This document shows positions 1 to 11,300 of a stretch of DNA of 30,729 nucleotides, in pieces. Where the stretch lies: positions 1 through 30,729 of the IMG/VR virus record IMGVR_UViG_3300027686_000021. One strand, written 5' to 3'. This stretch comes from a virus. The notes beneath the pieces are model-generated. The model had not been told where the DNA came from. It saw only the letters and a program-made list of their open reading frames with translations, and made no database searches. Every line of letters starts with the position of its first letter. Positions within the stretch are counted from its first letter, which is position 1. A program made the translations under genes and the position numbers.

Positions 1-262
1 TGATCCTAATCCTGCTGAAACTACCTATACTGCTGGTACCTACGTTGATCCTGATGGAGATGGAGTATTTCAATTAGTTGGGGAAGATGGGAAAACCTTA
101 TCAGGTGAGTTTAACGAAGACGGTACTGCTTACGTTGATCCTAATCCTGCTGAAACTACCTATACTGCTGGTACCTACGTTGATCCTGATGGAGATGGAG
201 TATTTCAATTAGTTGGGGAAGATGGGAAAACCTTATCAGGTGAGTTTAACGAAGACGGTACT
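1..262 (+). repeat. 135-bp tandem repeat inside a coding region
   Basis: Bases 1-127 are repeated without a mismatch at 136-262, a 135-bp period (45 codons) that keeps the reading frame. The array probably continues upstream of the window. The identity at DNA level, including third codon positions, points to a recent duplication or ongoing homogenisation. Confidence 0.95.
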
Positions 263-1693
263 CCTGTTACTTTAAATGCTGACGGAAGTACAACTACAAC
301 TGTTGTCAACGATGACGGAAGTACAACTACAACTACTATTAATACTGATGGTACTACAACTACAACTACTACCAGTGCTGACGGTACTACTAACACTACC
401 AATAACATCGACAACAGTGTTACCAATAACACTACTAATAACACTACCACTATTAACAACAACGGCTTAAATTCAGACGCTGTAGCCGCTATGTTGGATG
501 ATTCTATTGGTAAGCCCGCTACTGATAACGAACCTGCTACGGGGTTATATTCCGAGTTAGAGGCGCTAGGGCTTAACGACCAGCAGATACTAACCTTTAT
601 AGGGCAACCCGCAGGCTTAGACGCTGAAGGTAATGTCATACCTGCTACGGGGCTGTATGCCGAGATAACGGACGTAAACGGCAACATTACCGCCTCTAAG
701 AACGAAGTACTAGGCGCTATAGGTGATCCTGCTACTGATACTTCTCCTGCTACAGGTATATTTGCAGGCTTAGACTTACAGACTGGTGACATTCTTAGCG
801 GCACTCAGGGGCAGATAGACACACAGACTGGTGTACTAACTACGGCTATAAGCAAAACTGAAACAGCTATAACCGATCAAGCTGCTAAGTTTGAAAAAGC
901 GGGTATGGCCCGTGATGCAGCCATCCAGTCGGCTATAGACCAAGTTGGTGTTGATCTAGGGCTAACGCGGGAGCAGATACTTACCCAGATAGGCGCTACC
1001 GAAGCTAATATTACTACTAAGATAGGTCAAGCTGTTGACCAACTATCTGGTGAAATAGACGTAGTAGCAGACTTTGTAGGTAAGCCTATAGGTGAAGTCA
1101 CCGATGCTGACATAGACTTTGTTGCTGATATACTAGCGCAGCAGGAAGTTCTTACTGAACAAATGGTTTATACCGACCAACAATTGCAGTATGATGTTAA
1201 CCAAGACGGCGTTATTGACATAAATGACCAAACCATGCTAGAAATGGCTCAGTCAGGTCAGGATGTAGACCTTGGGAGTATGTTTAACCCTACGGGCTTG
1301 TATGAGGTAAATCAACAGACTCAGCAAGATATACTGACTGCTCAAGAGTTAAACACTCAGCAGAACTTAAACATACAAAACCAAATAGAAAACACCAGAG
1401 CACAACAAAGACAGGAAAGAGGGCAGGAACGGCTAGTAGAAGACTTGATTAACTACACTCCGCAAACAGCCAGTACACAACAGATGGGCGTGGCTAACAT
1501 AGACTATCTGTATGATGTTGGGGGGCAGGACATATTTGCCCCTACTAACAGAACGCAGAGATTTAGCCCTTACGGAAATAGCAACGCCGTCCCTGTTAAC
1601 CAGAGCATACAAACGCAGAATGTAAGAAGAGCGGCGCAAGGTGGTTTACTTAAAAGAAACGACTCGCTGTTAAAATTATTAGGAGAAGAATAA
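1..1693 (+). CDS. Repeat-rich virion (tail/fibre-like) protein, 5' end outside window
   Basis: The frame is open from base 2 to the stop at 1691-1693 with no plausible start, so this is the C-terminal 563 residues of a longer protein; the first Met (491) is internal. It opens with a 45-aa tandem repeat (Y-V-D-P-N-P-A-E-T-T...), then four 11-aa Thr/Asn-rich repeats of the form xxDG[ST]TTTT, then three modules ending PATG[LI][YF]AE-like (about 490-770). A helical, Gln-rich part follows. At 1193-1228 there is an EF-hand/dockerin-like loop, DVNQDGVIDIND, with Asp/Asn at the usual calcium-ligand spacing. The C-terminus is basic. Repeats and composition suggest an extended structural protein such as a fibre or tail component, but I recognise no enzymatic domain. 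The stop overlaps the next start (TAATG), so translation is probably coupled. The virion role is inferred from context and composition. Confidence 0.75.
   Translation, partial: DPNPAETTYTAGTYVDPDGDGVFQLVGEDGKTLSGEFNEDGTAYVDPNPAETTYTAGTYVDPDGDGVFQLVGEDGKTLSGEFNEDGTPVTLNADGSTTTTVVNDDGSTTTTTINTDGTTTTTTTSADGTTNTTNNIDNSVTNNTTNNTTTINNNGLNSDAVAAMLDDSIGKPATDNEPATGLYSELEALGLNDQQILTFIGQPAGLDAEGNVIPATGLYAEITDVNGNITASKNEVLGAIGDPATDTSPATGIFAGLDLQTGDILSGTQGQIDTQTGVLTTAISKTETAITDQAAKFEKAGMARDAAIQSAIDQVGVDLGLTREQILTQIGATEANITTKIGQAVDQLSGEIDVVADFVGKPIGEVTDADIDFVADILAQQEVLTEQMVYTDQQLQYDVNQDGVIDINDQTMLEMAQSGQDVDLGSMFNPTGLYEVNQQTQQDILTAQELNTQQNLNIQNQIENTRAQQRQERGQERLVEDLINYTPQTASTQQMGVANIDYLYDVGGQDIFAPTNRTQRFSPYGNSNAVPVNQSIQTQNVRRAAQGGLLKRNDSLLKLLGEE
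275..406 (+). repeat. 33-bp degenerate coding repeat, four units
   Basis: Four consecutive 33-bp units (275-307, 308-340, 341-373, 374-406) encode 11-residue units of the form xxDG[ST]TTTT followed by three variable residues. They follow directly on the 135-bp repeats and make a Thr/Asp/Asn-rich low-complexity linker or beta-type repeat in the virion protein. Confidence 0.8.
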
Positions 1694-3393
1694 TGGGTTG
1701 GTGGGATACTTTTACAAAAGGCGCTATAGACTACGCTACAACAGGTACTACTGGTAACTCGCTAGGGGATGCGGCGGCGGATGCGGCGTTGGGGTATGCC
1801 TTAGATAAAACGGGTGTTACAGCCTCCATGCAACCGAATATAGCCTCCGTAGGCTATCAAGGCGGTATACCATCGTACAAAGCGGTTAGAGAACGTGTAC
1901 CTACTAACCAAGATCGGCGTGCTGGTGGACAAAACCAAAGGTATTTCACAGACACGCAGTTTGCTATGGGCGAGAAAGGGTTTAAGGAATCTAGACCTAA
2001 GAGTATAGAAGAAGCCAAGGCAAGGGCTATACTTGATCGTGACACGCTGGGGCAACGTAATATGCAGCAAATCCCGCAATCGTCTATGACTCAACCTACA
2101 CAGGCTATGGCTGCTGGTGGTATAGCTTCGGCCTACAATAGACCCCATAACGGGTACTACTTAGGTGGTGTAACCGATGGCATGGCAGACGAAGTACCAG
2201 CAAGTATAAACGGTACACAAGAAGCTCGTCTAAGCGATGGTGAGTTTGTTATCCCTGCTGATGTAGTTAGTCACCTAGGTAACGGTAACTCTGATGCTGG
2301 CGCACAGCAACTGCACGGTATGATGGACAACGTGCGTATGGAACGTACTGGAAACCCAGAACAAGGTAAACAGATAGACCCCAACAATTTTATGCCTAAG
2401 ATGTCTCAGGGTGGCGGGATAGCTATGTATCAAAACGGCGGGCCTATACGGAAGTTTAATGTGGGAGGTGAGACTGACACTACTAGTGCAGACCCCAATG
2501 CTGTGGCTCTTGACCCTAATGTAGGACGAAAAACAGGAGTAGAGTCCTCGCTATCTAGTTGGGCGGGGCCATATGTAACAGATATGCTAGGTAAAGGTGC
2601 TGCTTTAGCTGAAACACCTTATCAAGAGTTCCAAGGGCCGTTGACTGCTGGCACGTCTGACTTACAGCAGAAATCTTTTGAAGGTATTGGAGCCTTATCT
2701 GCCCCTGCTAACATGGGCGTAGATACGTTTGATGCTACTCAAGCTCAGAAGTACATGAACCCGTATCTAATGGCGTCGATCAATCCTCAGATAGAAGAAG
2801 CTCGCCGTCAGTCAGAAATACAACGTGTATCAGATGCTGGACGACTAACTAAAGCTGGCGCGTTCGGGGGTTCTCGTCAAGCAGTTATGGAAGCCGAAGG
2901 TAATCGTTCGCTTGGAGATCGTATAGCGGACATAACAGGGCAGGGCTACGCCTCTGCATACGACAAAGGTCTAGCGCAGTTTAACTTAGAGCAAGGTAAC
3001 CGTAATAAGTATGGGTTCGACGTTCTAGGTGGGCAGGGGACAGCAGGTGCTACTCAACGTGCTCAGGAGCAGCAAGGTCTTAGTGCTGACATAGCGCAGT
3101 TTGAAGAGGAGAGAGATTTCCCTTACAAGCAGGTGCAGTACATGCAGTCACTATTACAGGGTCTACCTCTAGAAGCCCAGTCTATATCGTACTCTCAACC
3201 TAGCGACTTCCAGAAAAATATGGAAGCTGTAGGCGGTGTAAGTACAATGCTTCAAGATTTGTACGGTGGTGGTACTAAGGATACTTCGATGGCTGGTTTT
3301 GGTAGTGCGACTCCACAGCAGATAAACCAAGCGTATATTGATAACCCTAATGTTACTCCCGCAGAAATAGCAAAACAGTATCCCGGCACATAA
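1693..3393 (+). CDS. Virion structural protein with SDGEFVIPADVV module
   Basis: The 566-aa protein starts at an ATG overlapping the upstream stop, with AGGAG 7 nt before it. The N-terminus (MGWWDTF...) is Gly/Ala-rich. Around residues 140-210 is a module with Gly-Gly turns and the string LSDGEFVIPADVVSHLGNG, which from memory recurs in many marine phage structural proteins. The C-terminal half has a second familiar segment: YMNPYL, then AGAFGGSRQAVMEAEG (about residues 395-410) and Gln-rich helices ending in a segment with Pro-Ser-Asp-Phe. It has no membrane segment and no catalytic motif. Its place just before a 642-aa protein and a giant polyvalent protein resembles the internal-core gene order of T7-like phages (gp14-gp15-gp16), but that equivalence is inferred from position only. 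A tail-tube or ejection protein is an alternative. Confidence 0.75.
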   Translation: MGWWDTFTKGAIDYATTGTTGNSLGDAAADAALGYALDKTGVTASMQPNIASVGYQGGIPSYKAVRERVPTNQDRRAGGQNQRYFTDTQFAMGEKGFKESRPKSIEEAKARAILDRDTLGQRNMQQIPQSSMTQPTQAMAAGGIASAYNRPHNGYYLGGVTDGMADEVPASINGTQEARLSDGEFVIPADVVSHLGNGNSDAGAQQLHGMMDNVRMERTGNPEQGKQIDPNNFMPKMSQGGGIAMYQNGGPIRKFNVGGETDTTSADPNAVALDPNVGRKTGVESSLSSWAGPYVTDMLGKGAALAETPYQEFQGPLTAGTSDLQQKSFEGIGALSAPANMGVDTFDATQAQKYMNPYLMASINPQIEEARRQSEIQRVSDAGRLTKAGAFGGSRQAVMEAEGNRSLGDRIADITGQGYASAYDKGLAQFNLEQGNRNKYGFDVLGGQGTAGATQRAQEQQGLSADIAQFEEERDFPYKQVQYMQSLLQGLPLEAQSISYSQPSDFQKNMEAVGGVSTMLQDLYGGGTKDTSMAGFGSATPQQINQAYIDNPNVTPAEIAKQYPGT

Positions 3394-3420
3394 CAGAATT
3401 TAAAGTTTTAGGAGATAGAC

Positions 3421-5349
3421 ATGCAACAACCTAGTGGAATTATGGGCGCAGCGGCTAAAGGCAACAGTGCTGATGCTAGCTTGGGTGGCTTGGCGCAGGG
3501 CGTAGATACTAAAGTAGAAGCCTACCGAAACAATCCTCAAGCACTAGAAAAGCGATTGCAGGGTAATCAGCAACTTATAGATTTGCTCGCCCTTCAAAAG
3601 GTTAAGTCTGAGAAAGAATCAGCTAAGAACCAGCTATTACTAAGCGAGCAGCAAAACCCTAACACTATAGCCCAACAGCTAGAAGCAGAAGTTGTAGGTA
3701 TGAACAAGGACGAAATGTCTAAGCAGACCGCTGGGATACTAGGTCAACGCCAGAAACAACAACAGAAGAACATGCAACGTACTGCTAAAGGTGCTTCACA
3801 GGGTGCTCCTGTGATGGCTGCTCGTGGTGGCCTCATGCCTTTACCTCGTCAGAACATGGCTAATATGGCTCAAGGTGGGATTATTGGGTATGACGGTGGT
3901 GGCCCAGTAGGACATGCTCACCCACCTACCGCTGCTCCCGCTACTGCTCCTACTGCTCCTGCTATAGACTCTGCTACTGAAGCTAAGTTGATTAAGGCGC
4001 TTGGTAAAGACTATCAACAGAAACTTGCTGGTATGTCAGAAAAAGCAAGAAAATCAGCAGTGGCAGGTCTTAAACTTAGCAGTGAAATGATGGGTCGCCT
4101 AGATCAAGTTATTGATGCAGTAACCTTTATTCCTAGAAAGATTGGAGAGGGCATAACAGCGGTTTCGGATGCATTCAGAGTCTCGCCGACTGGGCAAGCC
4201 TTACTTGGAGAGTATGGATATGAACCGAAATCGAAAGTTGAGAAAGAGCGAGTCACGCCATTAACTTTCGAAGAGTTACAAGCTGGAGCGGTACCTAAGT
4301 CTGTTGTCCCTCCTACTGTTACTGAGCCTGTTGTCACTACTACCACTGCTCCTACAAAGATTAAGCCCGATCCAACTATTGAAGAGAAGATAAACACGGT
4401 TATGGCTGGCACTGGAACCCCTACCGCTGTAAACCAAAATGCGGTGTCAGATAGACTGGAAGAATCTGGGATTACGTCTAAACTACAAGAACAGATGGCG
4501 GGCAAAGAAAACCAAACCGTAGTCGATAACTCTGAAGCAGCTAGAAAAAGAGCTGATTTAGGTAGTAGACGCGAAGAGAATAGGGCGGAAGCAGAGACAG
4601 GTATAGCTACCTTGAAGGATATGACCACAGCCGCTAAAGACCCTGATAAGTTACGTAGGGAAAGAAGAAAAGGTATATTCGCTGGCGCTGCTCGTGCTGG
4701 TGGTCGGGGTATACTAGACGCGTCCATGAACATGGATAGACAACAAGAAAACTTCGGCTTCAGTAAACAACGAGAAGCAATGGCAGCTACGAATGAAAAA
4801 ATAAAGAACGATCTTACTGCCTCCAACATAAGCCAGACTTCAGCAGATAAAGTGTACGGCGCTCTTACCAAAAGTTCTAGTGACGCTATGGCTGTCATGG
4901 CTAATGTCACCGCCCAAGACGTAGAAGCGGCGGATAGACAGATAAAGCAAGCGTTTGATGAAAAGAAGCTTGTAATAGACGCGGGAATTAAAGGTATTGA
5001 ACTAGAACTAGAAAAACAGATGGTGGACGCTAAGGGCCAAAGCAATAAATTAGTCGCTATACAAATCCTAACTGATGCCGTACTTACAGCTAAAGTAGAG
5101 CAGGAGAAACTAGCTGCTGAAGTACTTTTGGGAGAAGGCGCGGCGATAGATGCCCGTTTCAAGGAGTGGAAAGATAGTGGCGAAGTCGAGCCGTTCGAGT
5201 ATAAAAATGATGTAGAAAAAGCCGAACATATTGCTTACACAGGTATGCAAGATAAGTTACAAGACGCTGGTAAAGCATTTACAGAAGCGACAACTTTGTT
5301 GAAGGAATTTACGAGTGACAATAAGTCTGGTACATTTGGCGGCAAATAA
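3421..5349 (+). CDS. Probable internal virion protein, Ala/Gln-rich, coiled-coil
   Basis: The 642-aa protein has a TAGGAG RBS 6 nt before the ATG. It begins with a helical, Gln/Lys/Glu-rich region and then a Gly-rich patch containing AQGGIIGYDGGG (about residues 148-163), a type of low-complexity turn shared with the gene upstream. A Thr/Pro/Val linker follows (about 290-330). The last 270 residues are highly charged and predicted helical (Glu/Lys/Ala-rich), suited to coiled coils. There is no enzymatic motif, signal peptide or membrane helix. Between two other large virion proteins, it is most simply an internal-core or ejection protein; a scaffold is less likely because of the gene's position. 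The minus strand of its 3' half also lacks stops, which reflects its Ala/Lys/Glu codon composition. Confidence 0.72.
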   Translation: MQQPSGIMGAAAKGNSADASLGGLAQGVDTKVEAYRNNPQALEKRLQGNQQLIDLLALQKVKSEKESAKNQLLLSEQQNPNTIAQQLEAEVVGMNKDEMSKQTAGILGQRQKQQQKNMQRTAKGASQGAPVMAARGGLMPLPRQNMANMAQGGIIGYDGGGPVGHAHPPTAAPATAPTAPAIDSATEAKLIKALGKDYQQKLAGMSEKARKSAVAGLKLSSEMMGRLDQVIDAVTFIPRKIGEGITAVSDAFRVSPTGQALLGEYGYEPKSKVEKERVTPLTFEELQAGAVPKSVVPPTVTEPVVTTTTAPTKIKPDPTIEEKINTVMAGTGTPTAVNQNAVSDRLEESGITSKLQEQMAGKENQTVVDNSEAARKRADLGSRREENRAEAETGIATLKDMTTAAKDPDKLRRERRKGIFAGAARAGGRGILDASMNMDRQQENFGFSKQREAMAATNEKIKNDLTASNISQTSADKVYGALTKSSSDAMAVMANVTAQDVEAADRQIKQAFDEKKLVIDAGIKGIELELEKQMVDAKGQSNKLVAIQILTDAVLTAKVEQEKLAAEVLLGEGAAIDARFKEWKDSGEVEPFEYKNDVEKAEHIAYTGMQDKLQDAGKAFTEATTLLKEFTSDNKSGTFGGK

Positions 5350-5360
5350 GGAGTTAGTTA

Positions 5361-8300
5361 ATGCCTTACTCAGTACGATCTGAAGACGGGTATACTTTAA
5401 ACGGTATACCTGACAACCTAGAACCTAATGACCCTCAAGTACTTGCGGAACTAGACAAACTGCGTGCTAAGAATGCTGCCCCACAAAAAGTGGCGAAGCC
5501 TCGCCCTAGTAGAGCGTCGAGTAGAATAGCCGAAGAAAGCTCTGGTATTATAGGTAACATACTAAAAGGTTTCGGTTCTGGTGCGACAGGTATGTTGGAG
5601 TCCGCTGCTTTAGGTGCAGCTACCCTGCTAGAGGAAGAGGCGGAGCTAGAAGCTCGTAGCAAGATAAGAGAAGCATTTGATATAGACATGCTCAAAGGAG
5701 CAGATCAAGACTCTATAGCTTACAAATTAGCTTCGGGTATAGGTTCTATAGCCGCATTAGCCCCCGCCGCATTAGCTGGCCCTGCTGCTTTACCTGTGGC
5801 TGGTGTCGTAGCTGCTGGTGCTGGTGCTGGTGAGGCTAGTGAACGTGCGCGTGCGTACGGTGCTACCGAAGACGAACGTAATATAGCTGCCCTTAAAGGT
5901 ACGGCTATCGGCCTCACTGAGCTAGCTCCTTTTGGCAGGCTTGCTAAAGGTTTAAGTAGAGGGGCTAACAAAGCCTTTGACATGCCCAAAATAGATGCGG
6001 GTGTAGATAAGGTACTTGACCTGCTCGGCCCTAAAGCTGTAACAAGCATTAACTCTCGTATTAGAAACGTAGCTGGCACTGGCCTAGTAGAAGGCGCACA
6101 GGAAGGCGCGGCTGCTATTTTACAAAACCTCACAGAACAAGGCTATAACCCAGAACAAGTACTGGTAGACACTGGCGTTCTAGAAGAAGCCGCTATTGGC
6201 GGTGGTGCAGGTGCAATACTCCAAGCCCTAGCAGACGTTATAGGTGGTAGAAGGGGCGTAAGGCAAGGAACTGGCATCGAAGGTGACTCCGCCGAAACCG
6301 CTGGGGTGGAAGAAGCTACTCTCCCCGTCACTGAAGAGACCGATGCAGACGTTATTGCAAAAAGCAATGCCGAAGAAGCAGAAGCAGCTATACAAGAAAC
6401 AGAGGCAAAAGTAGTAACAGAAGCAGACTTAGAAGAAGTAACGTCGGAAGAGCCAAGGCTCGGTGCTACTGAAACTGAGACTGAGACTGAAGCTGCGACT
6501 GTCTCTTTTAATATCCTAGAAGAAAAGTCGGCGAATACTGACGTAGATGTAACTCAAGAGGTTACACAGAGAACCTCTCAGGGAGTTAGCCAAGAAGATG
6601 CTATTGCAGAGGTAAACACGTTAGTAGACGCCAAGATAGCGGAGCAAGCAGATGCTGGAGTTCTTGACGAGACAAGAAGTAGAGATAGCGTTCCTGTTGT
6701 TAAAGAAGCACCCCCAGAAACCGAAGTCATTACCACCGAATCTGAAACAGTTGTCGATGGAGGAGTGGACAACACTGAACAAGGCGCTACAGATACTGCT
6801 AAAGGAGAAAGCGGAAAGCCCTCTACACTAGCGCAGGCTATGAGCACGTTGAATGGCAAGCCTGTGACGTATCAAGCTGGCAGTAGAGACAGCGAAGCAG
6901 AGGTGGCTAGAAAGAGAGGTAAGAAAGAACTAACTGCTTTTGAGAAGGCGGAAGAGTTGAAAGTCTCTCAAGAGTTTAATCGTAGCCAGTCTGGTAAAGC
7001 GCCCATTATGAATAGGGCTAAGAATGTAGGAATAAACTACGACGCTGAAAAACAAAACCTAAGAAAGAACCAAAAAGTTTCTGCTAAAGAAGCTGACAAG
7101 CTAGTTACAGCCAAAGTAGAAGCCAAAGAAAAAGAAATTGTCGCTAAACAAAACACTATTAATGAAGTACTTGGTGTTTCTGCTATAGAAGCTGTTCCAC
7201 AAGATAGCCCTAACTATTCCACTGATGTGGAGACTATCACGCCTAAACTTGTTAAGGAGCTAGGTCTTACAGGTAGAAATAAAGTCTTTGGTGATAAACT
7301 TATATCAGCATACCAAGAGACAGGTTCTCCTGAAATAACGCGGGGAGACTTAGCAGCCGTACTTAGGCAAGCAGATGAGAATACTCAAGTTGTTTTTGAG
7401 AACGCTAAGGATACTATACTCGCTCGTGAAGTTAAGAAACCTGAATCTCAACAACTCGATGAAGTAGCTGTAGAGAAAGAAGCTCGTAAGTCTATCAACG
7501 GTATGTTAAGCCTAGACAACAAAGGTAAGGCGTACGTAAACAAGCACGTAGGCCAGCGTGCAAAACCCAAAGAAAAAGCTCCAGATACAACTCCGAAGAC
7601 GGATGACGTGCGTGATAAAGCTATCCTCAAGAAGGCGGGAAAAACTATAGGGTCAGAAAAAGGAGATGCTGCTGGTAAGCCTCTTACCCCCCAACAAATA
7701 ACTGAAAGGTCGCAGGAGGTAATTGACACAGAAGGATTAGAACAGTTTGTAGAACCTAACCTCCGCGTAGCCCCAAAAGACGAAACTTCAGATCAGAAAG
7801 TAGAACGACTACGTTTGTTAGCCAAAGAAGATCAAGCATTTGTTGACCAAATAGAAGACAGGTTAGCTGGGGCTACTGCAATTGACTTAGATATCACGCT
7901 ACTGCCTAAAAGCTACATAAACGAGTTAGACGGTGTGGTTACTGGAGACATACAGAAACTTGTTAGGAAAGGTGACCTTCGTGGGGCATTGATGGCGTTA
8001 AGTGGAGCTTCCACAGACTCCCGCGTTAAAAAGATTGCCCGTGTACTAGCTACAGCCGTAGGCGCTGCAAAGGTTAAGACTGCTGACGGCCCTGATTCGT
8101 TTGTGTCAAAGGATGGCACGCTATACATTGCCGAAGGGCCAGTGTACATACACACGTTACTGCATGAGGCCACTCACTCGGCAGTAAATAAAATACTAGA
8201 CAACAAAGGTAGCCCCGCAACTAGAAAACTAGAGCAGTTGTTCAAAGAAGTAAAACCTCAACTAGACTCCGCTTACGGCGCTAAAAACCTCAAAGAGTTT

Positions 8301-11300
8301 GTCTCTGAGGCCATGAGTAACTCTGCGTTCCAACAGAAACTGGCAGGTATGAACCCTGATGGCTCTCCTATTGGGGCGTTGGAGAGGTTCTTTAGAATCA
8401 TAACTAACTTTGTACGTGTTTTGTTAGGGGCTGACACTAAAACCACTGGCTCTGCATTGGATGCGACTGACCAAGCTATAATCTCCTTATTAGCCACATC
8501 TCCTGACACCCGTGGAGCAGGTAGTACTTACGCTAACGCTACTCGTGATGGTGTAAAGAAGATAATAAAAGATTTAGGGTTAATACAAAAAGGGTTCCCA
8601 GCCCCCACGCCTAAGTTCAAAAAGCAGTTTGGGGAGGACGGCGCTACGTGGTTAGACAGCGTTGAGTCACTAGTTACTAAGTTCGAAGCGTTGCAGTTAC
8701 TAGATACGCAGGCTCTTGGGGACGTAGCGGAAGCACGGGGCTTCGGAAACTTAGGTAACTTACTACACAAATCAATCCAAAGACTGCGTGGGGGCATGGA
8801 CGAATCGGACGTGTACGTAAGAGAGCGAGTGCAGACCGTTGCTCGTTGGGCGCAGAAAAACCCTGAGAAGAACAAAACGTTAGGTCAGTTAATTTATAGT
8901 AGAGAGTATGGAGCTACCATATACCAAGTAGACCCTACGCTAAAAGAAGATGCAGCAAAGAAAAAGTATGGTTCTGGCTCTGACAACTTTATGACGTGGA
9001 AAGAGCAGCGGAACGACTGGAATGCTCTAGGTAAAGACGGACAAGACACATACGTGTACCTACGAGATACGTACCGACAGCAGTATCAGAGCATGAAAGC
9101 TATTATCACAGGCCGTATGGAAGAGGTGGTAGGTAAGGAAGAGGCGGACAAGCTAACGACTAGTGTATTTGACAAGCTGTTCGACAAGAACACTCTAGAT
9201 GTCTACTTCCCACTGGTACGTAATGGCAAGTTTAAACTATCCTACGTACCTAAGAAGACGGGTCAAGTAACCCCTGACCGCGATAACTATGTGGTGGAGA
9301 TGTTTGAGAACGCGGCTGACCGTAACAAAGCTAAGAATGAAGCTATAGCTTTGGGTGCTACTGGGGTAGAAACCGTGGACGGAAATATATCTGCGAGTGA
9401 TTTCCGTAAGAACGCCCCTGATGGAGGGTTCGTGAACGAAGTGCTTACTATTCTACAAAAGAATGGCGTAAATAGTACCGTACAAGATGACGTTATGAAC
9501 TTGTTTATAGATTCATTGCCTGAAACTGCCCTCGCTAAAAGCCTTAAAGGACGAACAGGTATAGCGGGATACGACAGTGACCCTGTTGCGGCTATGAGAA
9601 GTAAGGCTTTCGATATAGGTCGCCAAGTACAGAGAATAAAGTACGCTGGAAACATACGTGCTATAACGTCTGAGATAGACAAGGTAGCTAGGAAACTGGA
9701 AGTAAACAACCCCAACAGCGGAACTACTAGTTCTATCGCCAAAGATATGTTGGCGCGAGCAGACTTTGCCGTCAATGGCGCGGGTAATAAGTTTGTGGAA
9801 GGAATAGTTAAAAACATTAACCAAGTGGCCTTTATCTACACTATTGGATTCAATGCTTCGTCCGCTATAGTTAACTTGAGTCAGTTACCTCTTGTGGTTG
9901 GCCCTATGTTAGGTGCTGAGTTTGGACATATTAAAGCAGGTAGGGCCATGAAGGAGGCTACGGCTTTGGTTAAGTCATCTGGTAATACGTTACAGTCTTA
10001 CTTTGACATGACTTTGAATAAAGCTACCGGAGAGTATGAGTACACCCTAAAGAAAGGGCTAGACCCCAAGATAGAAGCGGAGTTTAAAGACCTAGAGGTA
10101 TTGGTGACTATGGCTTCAGGGCGATCCTACCTAACGCAGTCGTATTTAGCTGACGCATCGGGGTTAGATGAAGGTACACAAACGTTCGAGTTCATTAAAA
10201 AGAAATTTGGTGTGGAAGCATCAGGACGTGTAAATCAGGGTAATGTAGGGGCTAAAATACTAAACAGCGTATCTTCCCTGTCGGCAATTATGTTTAATGC
10301 TGGAGAGAAGTTTAACCGACAGGTGACTTTGTTATCTGCCTACAAGCTGTCACTAGAAAACGTACAGACCAGAGAAGGTAAGAAAAAGAAAGAGGATCAG
10401 CTATCGACAACCGATATGCAGAAAGAAGCCTCTGAAGATGCTCTTTATAAGTCTATGGAGTATAACGGTGGTGCGGTACTAGAGACAGGTTCTAGAGTGT
10501 CTCAGCAGGGCTTTGGGCGTGTAGCGTTTATGTACAAGAACTACGGTTTTCGTATGTACACCACTATGTTCAAGACGGGTAAACAAGCCCTAGAACTTAG
10601 CTTTGCTCCTAAGAAGGGAGAGACTGCGGCACAGAAAGAAGAACGTATACGTCAGAGAAAGATAGCTTGGGGCAAGTTACGTGCTATCCACCTATCCTCT
10701 CTTTTGATAGCGGGTATACAAGGTATGCCTATATACGGCGCGGTAGCTTTGTTTATAGACCTTACTATGCTGGAAGATGACGAGGATGATGCAGATACCG
10801 TAATCCGCAAGTACTTTGGTGAAGGTTGGTTCAAAGGGCCAGCAGTAGACGCTCTGGGAGTAGACTTCTCTAAACGTGTTAGGTTGAATAGCCTATTGTT
10901 TGAGGCGAACAGGTATAGTAGAGACTCATCTCTGGAAGAAAGTATACTTTACCATATCGGTGGCCCCGCATTGAGTACTGGAAAGAGGATGGAGCGTGCG
11001 ATTAACGACTTCTCTGAGGGAAATATACAGCGTGGTATAGAGAGCGCCCTTCCCGCAGGACTCACAAACTTGTACAGGAATAGCCCACTAGGCAGGTTCC
11101 AACAGGACGGAGCTATGGAAACTCGACGCGGGGACGTTATATACGATGACTTAAATGCGGGAGACTTCTTTGCTGGTATGGTGGGCTTCCCTCCCACAGG
11201 CTACACGTTTGCTCAAGAGCAGTCGAACGTAGAGCAGCGTATAAACCGATCTGTAACTAAGGAAAGGTCTAAGTTGCTGAAAGAATACTACGTAGCACGT

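Noticed and set aside
205-804. Minus-strand frame with Val/Leu runs opposite the Thr-rich repeats
   Set aside because: The hydrophobic runs are the complement of repeated ACT/ACA Thr codons, not a membrane protein.
491-1693. Gene starting at the Met at 491
   Set aside because: The same frame is open back to base 2 and the sequence before 491 is coherent repeat protein, so the Met is internal.
4104-5162. Long open frame of 352 codons on the minus strand inside the 642-aa gene
   Set aside because: Its Ser/Ala/Leu-rich translation mirrors the Ala/Lys/Glu codons of the plus-strand gene; it has no domain and lies wholly inside a gene with a good RBS.
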